From: Pirellulales bacterium | Lineage (GTDB): Bacteria; Planctomycetota; Planctomycetia; Pirellulales; Lacipirellulaceae | Assembly (NCBI GenBank): GCA_022841705.1 | Contig: JALHQZ010000004.1 | Location: forward strand, 62,001-126,000 | Direction of reading: 5' to 3' | DNA: 64,000 bases | In this document: piece by piece, positions 56,313-64,000 of the stretch | Position numbering within the stretch: position 1 is the first letter of the stretch | Layout: each line of letters begins with the position of its first letter | The notes under the pieces: generated by a model | Database searches by the model: none | Told to the model about the DNA's origin: nothing | The model's input: only the letters and a program-made list of their open reading frames with translations | Program-made: the position numbers and the translations under genes

Positions 56313-56483
56313 CTACTTCGCGGAGCTAAACGGGCTGACCACCGAATCGGGCTGTTTGCCTAACCGGTCGTCGATGTCCGCGGCCCGGTCGTCGCGCAGA
56401 TGGCTGACGTCGAACTTGCGCGCAGCGAACTGCGAACAGCCGACGAAAGAGAGCAAGAGAAGTACGAGCGTAGTCCGGCGCAT
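56313..56483 (-). CDS. Very small lipoprotein (56 aa)
   Basis: From ATG 56483: MRRTTLVLLLLSFVGCSQFAARKF, a lipobox FVGC, then VSHLRDDRAADIDDRLGKQPDSVVSPF. GGAGG lies 6 nt before the ATG on this strand, which decides the start against the longer frames. The mature protein is only about 40 residues, charged and probably unstructured. Divergent to the BshB1 gene. Function unknown. Confidence 0.7.
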   Translation of the reverse strand: MRRTTLVLLLLSFVGCSQFAARKFDVSHLRDDRAADIDDRLGKQPDSVVSPFSSAK

Positions 56484-56599
56484 AGGAAACCTCCATCGCG
56501 ATTCATAGAAAAAAACCTGCGGGCAGCCAAGGGCAGCGAGGTTGCAAATTGGCTCAAGGCAGTACACCATGAAGTGCTAGCTCTGAAAGGTAAATCGAA

Positions 56600-57289
56600 A
56601 TGCTCGATGTCCTCGTAATCGCCCCGCATCCGGACGACGCCGAACTTGGCGCCGGCGGCGCTATTCTGAAAATGCTCGCCAGCGGGCTGCGCGTTGGCGT
56701 GCTCGATCTGACCAGTGGTGAACCAACACCGCATGGGTCGCTGGAACTTCGCGCGCAGGAAACCGCCGCAGCGAGCGCGGTGCTCGGACTCTCTTGGCGA
56801 GAGAACCTTGGGCTGCCGAATCGCAGTTTGGAAGCGAGCCTCGAAAATCGGGCGAAGCTCGCCGGAGTGATCCGCACCACGCGGCCGCGCTGGCTGCTGG
56901 CGCCATACTGGGAAGATGCCCATCCCGATCACACCGCCGCGACCAAGCTGGTTGATGATGCCCGCTTCTGGGCTAAGCTCACCAAGACCGACCTGCCGGG
57001 CGAACCGCACCATCCCGAGCGGATTTACAACTACTACTGCGTTCACTTGAAGATGGCGCCGCAGCCAGCGTTTGTGCTGGACATCTCCGCCGAGTGGGAA
57101 CGCAAAGCGGCGGCGATCGCGTGCTATCACAGCCAGTTCGTCACCGGTCGGCCCACCGAACCGCCGACGTTTCTCGATCGCTTGCGCGATGAAGCGGCGT
57201 ACTGGGGAAAAACGATCGGCGTCCGCTACGGCGAGCCGTTCGCCTGCCGCGAACCACTCGGCCTCCGCGGCTGGGGCGAGTTAGTGTAG
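56600..57289 (+). CDS. bshB1: Bacillithiol biosynthesis deacetylase BshB1-like
   Basis: 229 residues of the LmbE/PIG-L deacetylase fold: LDVLVIAPHPDDAELGAGGAI (HPDDAE zinc motif at about 10-15), LTSGEPTPHGSLELRAQETAAASAVLG, and HPDHTAATKLVDDARF (third ligand), then ERIYNYYCVHLKMAPQPAFVLDIS. It matches BshB1, which removes acetyl from GlcNAc-malate in bacillithiol synthesis. BshA and BshC are not in the window. The stop lies within a palindrome at 57286-57314. Confidence 0.88.
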   Translation: MLDVLVIAPHPDDAELGAGGAILKMLASGLRVGVLDLTSGEPTPHGSLELRAQETAAASAVLGLSWRENLGLPNRSLEASLENRAKLAGVIRTTRPRWLLAPYWEDAHPDHTAATKLVDDARFWAKLTKTDLPGEPHHPERIYNYYCVHLKMAPQPAFVLDISAEWERKAAAIACYHSQFVTGRPTEPPTFLDRLRDEAAYWGKTIGVRYGEPFACREPLGLRGWGELV

Positions 57290-57314
57290 CCGCGTCTCTC
57301 CGAGACGGGACTAC
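57286..57314. repeat. Short palindrome overlapping a stop codon
   Basis: GTAGCCGCGTCTCTCCGAGACGGGACTAC: the outer GTAG/CTAC and inner CGTCTC/GAGACG pair. The bshB1 stop (TAG 57287-57289) is part of the left arm. Relatives at 19479 and 59339. Confidence 0.75.
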
Positions 57315-57443
57315 TTTGCTAGCACCCCGCAAATTCTTCCTGGCTTGCCTAATGCGAACGCCACGAGTTGGCCGAAGCAAGTTGGTAAGGAACATTCTCG
57401 CGCAAGCGCGCGGTGGTAAGTGGCTGACGGAAGGAACCTCGCC

Positions 57444-58583
57444 ATGTTGCGGTCGGTGAAGTACGCGGTAATGCTGGCGCTTGTTGGTTTGACGGCCAAT
57501 GGTCAACAACCGGGCGTGAATTGGCGCACCGATTTGGACGCTGCGCGGGCCGAAGCGCGGCAGACCAATCGCTTGGTGCTGGTGCACTTTTGGACCGTCA
57601 CCTGCGGGCCGTGCAAACTGCTCGACCGCGATGTCTTCTCGCAACCGCAAGTTGGCGCCACGCTCGAACAGAAGTATGTGCCGGTGAAAATTAACGCCGC
57701 CGATGCGCGGGTGCTAACTGAAGCACTCGGCATTACGCGGGTGCCGACCGATGTGGTGATGACACCCGAAGGGACGGTCATTGAACGCCTCGTGAGCCCC
57801 AATACGCCGATGGCGTACGTCGGCAAGATGCACGAAATCGCCACGAAGTTCGCTAGCCAACCGTCGCGGCCGTACAACGATGCGATCGCAAAAGCGGGTC
57901 AAGCGCCGCCTGTTCCACCGCAGGCCGCGAACACCACTTACTCGGGTCTCGCAATTCCCGCAGCCCCTGCAATGAATCAATCGCCGCAGGGCGTGGCGAA
58001 TCCGTATGCCGCTGCGCTCGCCAAGCAACAAGCTCCGTCGAATCCCGCCACGCCGCCCGCTGTCCCAGCGCGCGTCGCCTCCGCGGTGACCGAAAACGCT
58101 TACGTGCAGTCACCGCCTGAGGTGAACACCGCCATTCCGGAACAAGCTACGGCGCAGCAGCCGGTCGCAACGCAACCCGCCCCGGTCGTCACACCGCAAT
58201 TGCCGGCAGGTTCGCCGCCACTGGGCTTCGATGGCTTTTGCCCCGTCACCATGAAGCAACAGTGGAAGTGGGCCCGAGGCGATGTGCGCTACGGCGCCGT
58301 CCACCGCGGCCGGACGTACTTGTTCACCAGTCCTGAAGCGCAGGCCGAGTTTCTGAAGAGTCCCGATGCGTATAGCCCGGTCCTTTCCGGCGCCGACCCG
58401 GTGCTGGCAATGGACGCCAAGCAAAATGTCCCCGGCCAACGCGCGTTCGCCCTAGAGTACCGCGGGCAGTTCTACCTGTTCAGCAGCCAAGAAACGCTGA
58501 CCAAGTTCCGCGACAATGCCGACGCGTATTCGCAAGGCGTGCAGCAAGCGATGAACCCGGCTGCTGGGAAGACGCTGCGGTAA
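57444..58583 (+). CDS. Exported thioredoxin-YHS fusion protein
   Basis: 379 residues from ATG 57444, with GAAGGA about 9 nt upstream. Leader MLRSVKYAVMLALVGLTANG. Thioredoxin-like domain at about 25-135 with catalytic CGPC (54-57) in HFWTVTCGPCKLLDRDVF and the cis-Pro in TRVPTDVVM. A 130-residue Pro/Ala/Gln linker follows. Residues about 260-365 carry two YHS-type halves: GFDGFCPVTMKQQWKWARGDVRYGAVHRGRTYLFTSPEAQAEFLKSPDAYSPVL and VPGQRAFALEYRGQFYLFSSQETLTKFRDNADAY, with a single Cys (FCPV). YHS domains often occur with metal-handling proteins. A periplasmic redox or metal-delivery role is inferred. Confidence 0.85.
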   Translation: MLRSVKYAVMLALVGLTANGQQPGVNWRTDLDAARAEARQTNRLVLVHFWTVTCGPCKLLDRDVFSQPQVGATLEQKYVPVKINAADARVLTEALGITRVPTDVVMTPEGTVIERLVSPNTPMAYVGKMHEIATKFASQPSRPYNDAIAKAGQAPPVPPQAANTTYSGLAIPAAPAMNQSPQGVANPYAAALAKQQAPSNPATPPAVPARVASAVTENAYVQSPPEVNTAIPEQATAQQPVATQPAPVVTPQLPAGSPPLGFDGFCPVTMKQQWKWARGDVRYGAVHRGRTYLFTSPEAQAEFLKSPDAYSPVLSGADPVLAMDAKQNVPGQRAFALEYRGQFYLFSSQETLTKFRDNADAYSQGVQQAMNPAAGKTLR

Positions 58584-58672
58584 CATCAGCCGGCACGCGC
58601 TAGCGTCCGATTGGGCAGGATGGCGCTCAACTTCCAGCGACCGGGGGCTAGCGCCCGCCGGCTGATGCGGCT
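58584..58672. repeat. Inverted repeat (CATCAGCCGGC family)
   Basis: CATCAGCCGGCACGCGCTAGC at 58584 onward and GGGGCTAGCGCCCGCCGGCTGATG ending about 58670 pair over about 20 bp with mismatches around a 40-nt centre. Confidence 0.8.
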
Positions 58673-58786
58673 ACTTTCCGGCTGAATTCGCGGCTGTTTG
58701 ACCGCACTCCGCCGGGGGATAGAATAGAAGCAGGTGCGGGTGACGTTCGTTCGCCCGCGTTCTACCCGTGCTTCGAGAACCCCCGC

Positions 58787-58978
58787 GTGTCCCCTTTGCT
58801 CGCGCTACTTCCGCTTGCTCTGTTCGGCGCCCCCTGGCAAATGCTAGTGGTGCTGATGGTCATCCTGTTGCTCTTTGGCAACCGGTTGCCAACGCTGGCC
58901 CGGTCGCTAGGTCAGAGCATCAACGAGTTCAAGAAGGGCGTGAAAGAAATCGAAGATCACCGGGACGAGAAACCATAA
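58787..58978 (+). CDS. tatA: TatA/E-family twin-arginine translocase subunit (first)
   Basis: 63 residues with GTG start 58787. Hydrophobic MSPLLALLPLALFGAPWQMLVVLMVILLLFGN, then the amphipathic helix RLPTLARSLGQSINEFKKGVKEIE with the FGx-RLP hinge and the F-K-K motif. TatA oligomers form the pore for folded proteins. The extra long hydrophobic leader before the classic TatA helix (PWQMLVVLMV) is notable. The second TatA follows after 9 bases; no tatC is in the window. Confidence 0.88.
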   Translation: MSPLLALLPLALFGAPWQMLVVLMVILLLFGNRLPTLARSLGQSINEFKKGVKEIEDHRDEKP

Positions 58979-58987
58979 GGTGTTGTG

Positions 58988-59227
58988 ATGTTTGGGCTTG
59001 GTCCTTCGGAAATGATGATCGTCGGCATTATCGCCGTGCTGCTCTTTGGCAGCCGACTGCCGAGTGTTGCGCGCTCCGCCGGCAAGAGCTTGACCGAGTT
59101 CAAGAAGGGGATGCAAGACGTGCGGAGTGATTTCGACCGCGCGCTGGAGCACACCGACGAACCAGCGCCGACTGAGCATCTCGAACCAACCGCGCCGAAG
59201 TTTGAGCCGCCGAAGACGGCAGTTTAG
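58988..59227 (+). CDS. tatA: TatA/E-family twin-arginine translocase subunit (second)
   Basis: 79 residues from ATG 58988 (a GTG one codon upstream is possible). MFGLGPSEMMIVGIIAVLLFGSRLPSVARSAGKSLTEFKKGMQDV is a textbook TatA N-terminus: G-x-x-E-hinge, LFG-x-x-LP, FKKG. The acidic tail (DRALEHTDEPAPTEHLEPTAP) is variable. Its tandem place with the previous gene suggests paralogues with different partners, one TatA and one TatB/E-like. Confidence 0.9.
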   Translation: MFGLGPSEMMIVGIIAVLLFGSRLPSVARSAGKSLTEFKKGMQDVRSDFDRALEHTDEPAPTEHLEPTAPKFEPPKTAV

Positions 59228-59338
59228 TAGCCCCGCAATTTTCTTAGAGATGGGCCGAGACGCGAGTTCTAGGGGCCGGTTTCTCGTAAGCTGGCGAGTA
59301 CCTCAAACCGAGTAAAAACACCGACCCTGCGGGTCGGC

Positions 59339-59360
59339 CGCGCGTCTCGGAGAGACGCGT
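59339..59360. repeat. Short palindrome (CGCGTCTCGGAGAGACGCG)
   Basis: CGCGTCTC and GAGACGCG arms; relatives at 19479-19502 and 57286-57314. Confidence 0.7.
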
Positions 59361-59488
59361 CTACGTGTGCTAGCACTTCTGCAATTTCGCCTTGCAGCAC
59401 ATGGCGGTTTCTCATAATCTACTCGCCCTGCGCAGGCCTCATGGAATCGAGGCGCCGCGAATTCGTAAGCCAGCAAGGAAGCAGCGCC

Positions 59489-60106
59489 ATGCTTTTCGAT
59501 AGCCGCACTGTGGTGCGCCAAATTGCCGAACTGCAAACCGAAGCGGTTCGGCGGTGGCATCAGCAGGAACTCGATAATCCTTACACGGGTCTCTTGGCCG
59601 TGGTGTGTCGACAGCACCAGTACAACTATCTCTTGTGGCACGAAGAGGACATCGCCCGCAGTCCGCACGTTTCCGATGCGAAGATCGCCGGCGTGAAGCG
59701 CGCGATTGATGGCTACAACCAGCAACGGAACGACTGGATCGAACGGATCGACGAAACGCTGCTGCAAATGCTCACCGTTGGCGGCATCCTACCGAACGCC
59801 GAAGCCGTGCTGAACACTGAAACGCCCGGCAGCGCGATGGATCGCATCTCGATCATGGCGTTGCGCATCTATCACTTTGAAGAACAGCTTGAACGCAACG
59901 ATGTCGACGCCGAGCACGTCACCATGGTCCGCGAAAAGCTCCGCCGCTGCTGCCAACAGCGCGAAGATTTAACCGAATCGCTCGGCGACTTGCTGCACGA
60001 CATCTTCACCGGCCGCAAGCTGCTGAAGGTCTATCGGCAAATGAAAATGTATAACGACCCGGCGCTCAATCCGTATTTATACCAAGCACAAAAACTGGCC
60101 GGTTAA
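59489..60106 (+). CDS. DUF4254 protein
   Basis: 205 residues from ATG 59489 (MLFDSRTVVRQIAELQTEAVRRWH). DUF4254 pattern: GLLAVVCRQHQYNYLLWHEEDIARSP, RAIDGYNQQRNDWIERIDETLL, PGSAMDRISIMALRIYHFEEQ, and the end KLLKVYRQMKMYNDPALNPYLY. The family is alpha-helical, without known activity, and is commonly near lipopolysaccharide glycosyltransferases. Here a glycosyltransferase follows after 25 bases. An upstream ATG (59441) is possible, but MLFDSRT fits the family start. Confidence 0.88.
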   Translation: MLFDSRTVVRQIAELQTEAVRRWHQQELDNPYTGLLAVVCRQHQYNYLLWHEEDIARSPHVSDAKIAGVKRAIDGYNQQRNDWIERIDETLLQMLTVGGILPNAEAVLNTETPGSAMDRISIMALRIYHFEEQLERNDVDAEHVTMVREKLRRCCQQREDLTESLGDLLHDIFTGRKLLKVYRQMKMYNDPALNPYLYQAQKLAG

Positions 60107-60131
60107 ACTCATTCCTTCGTTTCAATCAACG

Positions 60132-61238
60132 ATGCCCCCGAAAGCTGACCATCCGCGACGCATCTTGCAGGTGATTACGCCGTCGCATATGTCGGGGGCG
60201 GAGACGCAGCTCGTGCGGCTTACCCGGCGGATGGAAGCCCGCGGGCACGCCATGCCGATTGTGATCAAGCAGGATTCACCGGCGATTCCCGAGTTCGTGC
60301 ATCACGGCATCGATCTCGACGAACGCAACATCGGCGGTAAGCTCAACCCACTGGCGGTGATGTCCCTAGCTCGCGCGGTGCGTGAGCATCGGGCTGAGGT
60401 TGTGCAATCAACGCTCTCCAGCGCCAGTTGGTGGTGCGGGTGGCTGGAGCGCATCGGCGGGCCCAAGTCAATCGGCCACGTGCAAGGTTTCACCTCGGCC
60501 ACGTGGCATCGCAATCAATCGCACTTACTAGCCGTGTCGAACGCCGTGAAGCAGGACCTCGTGGAGCAAGGCATCGCGGCGGACAAAATCACTGTGCTGC
60601 ACAATGCGCTGGCGCCGGAAGAGTTTGTACCGGTTCGTTCGCCGCAGGCGATGCGGGCGGAGTTTGGCGCCGATGCCCATACGCCAGTCGTCGGCACTTT
60701 CGGACATTTGTCAGAAAAGAAAGGCTACCGCGAATTGTTCCAAGCGATTCCGCGGGTCTTGAAACAATTCCCGGCGACGCAATTTTGGATCATCGGCCGC
60801 GGCCCACTGCGGGAAGAACTGGAACAGAAAGCCCGGCTGGAAGGCTTCTTCGAAAACCTGCGGTTTACGGGGTTCCGACGCGATGCGGCCGACCTCATGA
60901 ACTCCATCGATCTCTTAGCGCTTCCCTCGCATCGGGAGCCGTGCGCCTTGGTATTTATCGAGGCAGCGCTCTTGGGCAAGCCGATTGTCGCCTGCCGGAG
61001 CGGCGGGGCGCCGGAGTCAATCGCCAACGGCGACACGGGCATCCTGTGCCCGGTAGGCCAGATCGAAGCCCTATCGGCCGCCATTTCCACATTGCTCGAC
61101 AACCGCGAGGCGGCCCGCCAAATGGGCCAGCGGGGCCGGGAGCGGGCCCTCGACGTCTTTTCGTGGCAGCGGTTTATCGCCACGCTGGAAGGCGTGTACG
61201 ACCGCGTCTACGGCCGCAGCCGAGCGCTGGCGGCGTAA
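60132..61238 (+). CDS. GT4-family glycosyltransferase
   Basis: 368 residues with GT-B layout: RRILQVITPSHMSGAETQLVRLTRRMEARGH (N-terminal fold with the G-A-E-x-Q loop), SNAVKQDLVEQGIAADKITVLHNALAPEEF, then the donor domain VVGTFGHLSEKKGYRELFQAIPRVLKQFP, WIIGRGPLREELE, and LLALPSHREPCALVFIEAALLGKPIVACRSGGAPESI (E-x7-E motif). It transfers a sugar to an unknown envelope acceptor. Paired with DUF4254, it may belong to a core-glycan pathway. Confidence 0.9.
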   Translation: MPPKADHPRRILQVITPSHMSGAETQLVRLTRRMEARGHAMPIVIKQDSPAIPEFVHHGIDLDERNIGGKLNPLAVMSLARAVREHRAEVVQSTLSSASWWCGWLERIGGPKSIGHVQGFTSATWHRNQSHLLAVSNAVKQDLVEQGIAADKITVLHNALAPEEFVPVRSPQAMRAEFGADAHTPVVGTFGHLSEKKGYRELFQAIPRVLKQFPATQFWIIGRGPLREELEQKARLEGFFENLRFTGFRRDAADLMNSIDLLALPSHREPCALVFIEAALLGKPIVACRSGGAPESIANGDTGILCPVGQIEALSAAISTLLDNREAARQMGQRGRERALDVFSWQRFIATLEGVYDRVYGRSRALAA

Positions 61239-61496
61239 AATCTTGGACCGCAGAACTGGCGGTCTCCCGCAGCCTTAGCGACTCTCCTCCGCGCTCCTTT
61301 CGTAGCAATTTGCCGATTATTCGGCCTCTGTCCGGAGTGGCGGATTTGTCACCGCCGCGAAATATTACAAATTGCCAACTAGCCCCCTATTTGTGGCGGG
61401 TTTGGCAGTCGTTGCCTAAGATGGATTCTGGCGCTAGCTGACGGACCACACGGCGATTCTCTTCCTTTGGTCGGTTTCAGACATTAGGGCTGTTCT

Positions 61497-64000
61497 ATGA
61501 TGTGGTTGGCGCTGGTTCAACGCGGGTTCGTCGGGTGGGGAATTGGTTGCACGCTAACGCTGATCAGCGCTGCGACGCACGCGATGACCAAGCCGAACAT
61601 CATCGTCATGATGACCGACGATGCGGGCTACAACGAGTACGGCTTCGCCTCCGCGGCCGTCGGCGTACCGGCGCCTGGCCGTACTCCCAACATCGACGCG
61701 CTTGCCGCGCAAAGCACGGTGCTCCGACAAGGCTATGTTTCGGGGCCGGTGTGCGCGCCGTCGCGCGCAGCCCTACTCACGGGACAGTACGCGCAGCGGT
61801 TCGGCTTTGAGCAGAATCTAACGAATGGATCTGGCGCCGGCCCGTTCGGCTTGACGCCCGGCAAAGCAACCATCGCCACGCAACTCAAGTCGCTCGGCTA
61901 CTCAACCGGCATCTTTGGCAAGTGGCATCAAGGCACTGTGCAGGGCGTCAACACGCCGAATCAGTTTGGCTTCGATTATTCCTACGTTTTTAATGGTGGT
62001 GACCGCTCATTGTTCAAGATGAATAGTCCGCCGGAAACCGTCGCTATCAGGCGCAACGGCGTGAACATCGAAAACGTCTGGGCGACTGAGGGCAACACGA
62101 GCAAGTACGATCCGGTGAATGGCCGCTATCTGACGGACGCCCTCGCTGAAGAAACCATTAACTTCATCAACACGAATGCCGATGCCAACACGCCGTTCTT
62201 CGCTTATGTGCCGTTCAACGCGCCACACACGCCGTGGGGCGCCAAGCAATCGGACCTTAATCAATTTCCGAACCTCGACCCCAGTCGCCAAATGGTGGCG
62301 GCGATGAACTACGGCATCGACCGCGGCGTGGGCGATATTCTTGCCGCGCTGGACGCCAAAGGGATCCGCGAGAACACCATCATTGTCTTCACCAACGATA
62401 ACGGCGGGCCGTACTTCCTCGATAACAACGGCCAGCAGTTGCAAACCAACTCACCATTCTGGGGCCACAAAGGAAGCCTGCGTGAAGGGGGCATTCGCGT
62501 GCCGTTCCTCATCGACATGCCAGGCGTGGCACCGGGGATCTACAATCAGCCGGTTACAACCGTCGATTTGCTCCCCACATTCGTCGCCGCGGCAGGAGGG
62601 AACCTCGGCGCCATTGACACCGACGGCGTTAATCTGGCGCCCTTCCTCGCGAACAATCAACCGGCGCACGACACCTTGTTCTGGCGGCACGACCGACGAT
62701 TTGCGGTGCGGCGAGGCGATTGGAAAATTGTTACCACCGACTACTCTGGCAATGTTCAGCTCTTCAACATCGCTAACGATCAAAGCGAGCTCAACAATCT
62801 CGCTGGCTCTAACCCCACCAAATTGAACGAGCTGTTGCGTGAGCTCACCTACTGGGAAGCCACCCTCGATAAGCCCGATTGGGCGAACAACGGCCAGCCC
62901 GTCACTACGTTCGATCACTTTGTGTTCAATAACCAGTTGGCCGCCAGCACCAACTTCACGGGCAATCTGGCGTGGCGCCAAGGGGGAATTGGAACGGTTA
63001 ACAATGTCACCCTGCGACCCGAAGATGCGTACGCCAACGGGGTGTTCGAGTTCGGCACGCGGGACGACGCCAGCTACACCGCCGTGAACGACGCCCAGCG
63101 TCAAGTGCGGCAAACGTTCATGCTGAACGAAATGCGGCTCACCGGCGCTTTCGGCGGAGGGGCGAATCAAACGGGCACGATCAACGGCAACCCCATGCTC
63201 TTCACTAAGAATCTCTCGGGCAACGGGCCGAAGATTCGGCTCGACGCCACCGCCATTGGCGGCCAAAAGTTTGGCTTCACGATCGATCATCAAGTGCAAC
63301 TGCTCGACGATTTAGAAATCACCGGCAATGGCACGCAGGACTTCACCATCAAGGGTTCGATTCGCGACTACTTTGCCGCGCGGAACGTCACCAAGACGGG
63401 AAGTAGCAGCGTGGTGTTGTCGGGGGACAACACCTTCGCGGGCGATTTGCTCATACAACAAGGCACTGTGCGCGTGAATGGCGCCTCGGCCGCGCTGCGC
63501 AATGTCGACGACTTGGTGGTGAGCGCCGGCGCCAGCCTCGCGATCACCTCCGGCAGTGTCACCTCGAATCGCTTGCAGTTCAATGCGGGCGCCGGGTTTA
63601 CGTTTAGCGGCGGTCGGCTCACCACGAACGAAGTCATTGGCTCCTTGAGCCTGGGTGGCGGCACGTTCGCACCAGGCAAATCAACCCAGGAAGTTGGTAT
63701 CTCGGTTAACTACAACCAGTCGGCCATCAGCACGCTGGAATTGACCTTGGCCGGCGGCGCTGAGACGGGCCTGTACGATCGACTCTTTGTGGCGGGGACG
63801 GTCTCGATGCTCGGGACACTTGATGTGGTGCTCGCCCCAGGATTCACGCCCGGCGTTGGCAGCTTGTTTACCGTCGTGACGGCGCCGACGATTCTCTCGA
63901 ACAGCCTGTCGCTCAACGCTTCAGACGATGTGGTGTTTGATCTCTTGCGAGTCAACGGCGTCTCGAGTGATACGCTGGTGCTGCGCTACACCGGGACGTC
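61497..64000 (+). CDS. Sulfatase with autotransporter-type beta-strand repeats (3' truncated by window)
   Basis: Open from ATG 61497 (or 61500) to the window end, 834 residues visible. A leader with one hydrophobic stretch (GIGCTLTLISAATHA) is followed by the sulfatase fold: KPNIIVMMTDDAGYNEYG (Ca ligands DD at 41-42), the signature CAPSR at 86-90 (Cys to be turned into formylglycine), GIFGKWHQGTV, FAYVPFNAPHTPWG, FTNDNGGPYFLDNN, and WGHKGSLREGGIRVPFLIDMPG. After about residue 465 come repeats of the autotransporter-associated type (VTKTGSSSVVLSGDNTFAGDLLIQQGTVRVNG, LGGGTFAPGKS). The end, perhaps PEP-CTERM, lies outside. Confidence 0.9.
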   Translation, partial: MMWLALVQRGFVGWGIGCTLTLISAATHAMTKPNIIVMMTDDAGYNEYGFASAAVGVPAPGRTPNIDALAAQSTVLRQGYVSGPVCAPSRAALLTGQYAQRFGFEQNLTNGSGAGPFGLTPGKATIATQLKSLGYSTGIFGKWHQGTVQGVNTPNQFGFDYSYVFNGGDRSLFKMNSPPETVAIRRNGVNIENVWATEGNTSKYDPVNGRYLTDALAEETINFINTNADANTPFFAYVPFNAPHTPWGAKQSDLNQFPNLDPSRQMVAAMNYGIDRGVGDILAALDAKGIRENTIIVFTNDNGGPYFLDNNGQQLQTNSPFWGHKGSLREGGIRVPFLIDMPGVAPGIYNQPVTTVDLLPTFVAAAGGNLGAIDTDGVNLAPFLANNQPAHDTLFWRHDRRFAVRRGDWKIVTTDYSGNVQLFNIANDQSELNNLAGSNPTKLNELLRELTYWEATLDKPDWANNGQPVTTFDHFVFNNQLAASTNFTGNLAWRQGGIGTVNNVTLRPEDAYANGVFEFGTRDDASYTAVNDAQRQVRQTFMLNEMRLTGAFGGGANQTGTINGNPMLFTKNLSGNGPKIRLDATAIGGQKFGFTIDHQVQLLDDLEITGNGTQDFTIKGSIRDYFAARNVTKTGSSSVVLSGDNTFAGDLLIQQGTVRVNGASAALRNVDDLVVSAGASLAITSGSVTSNRLQFNAGAGFTFSGGRLTTNEVIGSLSLGGGTFAPGKSTQEVGISVNYNQSAISTLELTLAGGAETGLYDRLFVAGTVSMLGTLDVVLAPGFTPGVGSLFTVVTAPTILSNSLSLNASDDVVFDLLRVNGVSSDTLVLRYTGT

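Noticed and set aside
61380..61420. TGGCAGTCGTTGC near the sulfatase as a sigma-54 promoter
   Set aside because: Spacing between TGGCA and TTGC is 2 nt too short for -24/-12 elements.
1..64000. tRNA, rRNA and CRISPR arrays
   Set aside because: No cloverleaf, rRNA signature or regularly spaced identical direct repeats were noticed by eye; the many palindromes are dispersed and not arranged with unique spacers.

Overview
The window looks like a GC-rich planctomycete chromosome, most probably from the Pirellulales. The signs are three DUF1559 proteins with prepilin-type N-termini (17974, 34984, 49439), dockerin-like 'DYTIWRD' repeats with a PEP-CTERM-type tail (33549), a multidomain sulfatase, the LL-diaminopimelate aminotransferase route, many small lipoproteins, and many long intergenic inverted repeats. 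No rRNA or tRNA gene, CRISPR array, phage or intact transposon was recognised. Only what can be read from the sequence is claimed; family names come from motif recognition without database searches.

Layout. 1-6.8 kb: end of a uroporphyrinogen decarboxylase gene, the Tex transcription factor gene, a HicAB pair, an LRR protein, a DUF104/PIN pair and a small lipase-like hydrolase. 6.8-9.5 kb: an accessory region holding a decayed dockerin-type gene whose recognisable part ends where a small integron gene-cassette array begins (two clear and one probable attC site, three candidate cassettes, no integrase), then a structured RNA gene (copy A). 9.6-18.9 kb: dapL, two small exported proteins, an ECF sigma factor with a membrane partner, and a compact operon with three GspF-like membrane proteins, three pseudopilin-like proteins and a DUF1559 protein. 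18.9-26.5 kb: mostly minus strand, with an acetyltransferase, a cysteine-repeat secreted protein, lipoproteins, a HAD hydrolase, an M28 peptidase, a PII-like/PhyH group and a Uma2 nuclease.

26.5-33.3 kb is a run of five same-strand genes that all fit turnover of peptidoglycan peptides and D-glutamate: LD-carboxypeptidase, DUF1611 (DgcN-type), an enolase-superfamily epimerase, a tripartite beta-lactamase/PG-binding/DD-carboxypeptidase fusion and an M19 dipeptidase. 33.5-38.2 kb: dockerin/PEP-CTERM protein, DUF1559 protein, lipoprotein and exported FAD oxidoreductase. 38.4-44 kb: MoaB, a HEAT-type protein, a polytopic membrane protein and a heptosyltransferase, separated by related palindromic repeat blocks. 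44.2-50.9 kb: structured RNA copy B, a giant MscS channel, an FKBP isomerase, a third DUF1559 protein. 51.1-57.3 kb: sulfate activation genes cysD and cysNC split by a DUF433/DUF5615 toxin-antitoxin pair, an M32 carboxypeptidase and a BshB1-type deacetylase. 57.4-64 kb: thioredoxin-YHS fusion, two TatA proteins, DUF4254 plus a glycosyltransferase, and a sulfatase with autotransporter-type repeats that runs off the window.

The two most unusual things are the orphan attC cassette array and the pair of RNA genes (about 9216-9489 and 44237-44517), which share upstream sequence, a bulged-helix architecture with an identical AGCGAAT bulge, and intrinsic terminators, while their helices differ by compensatory changes.
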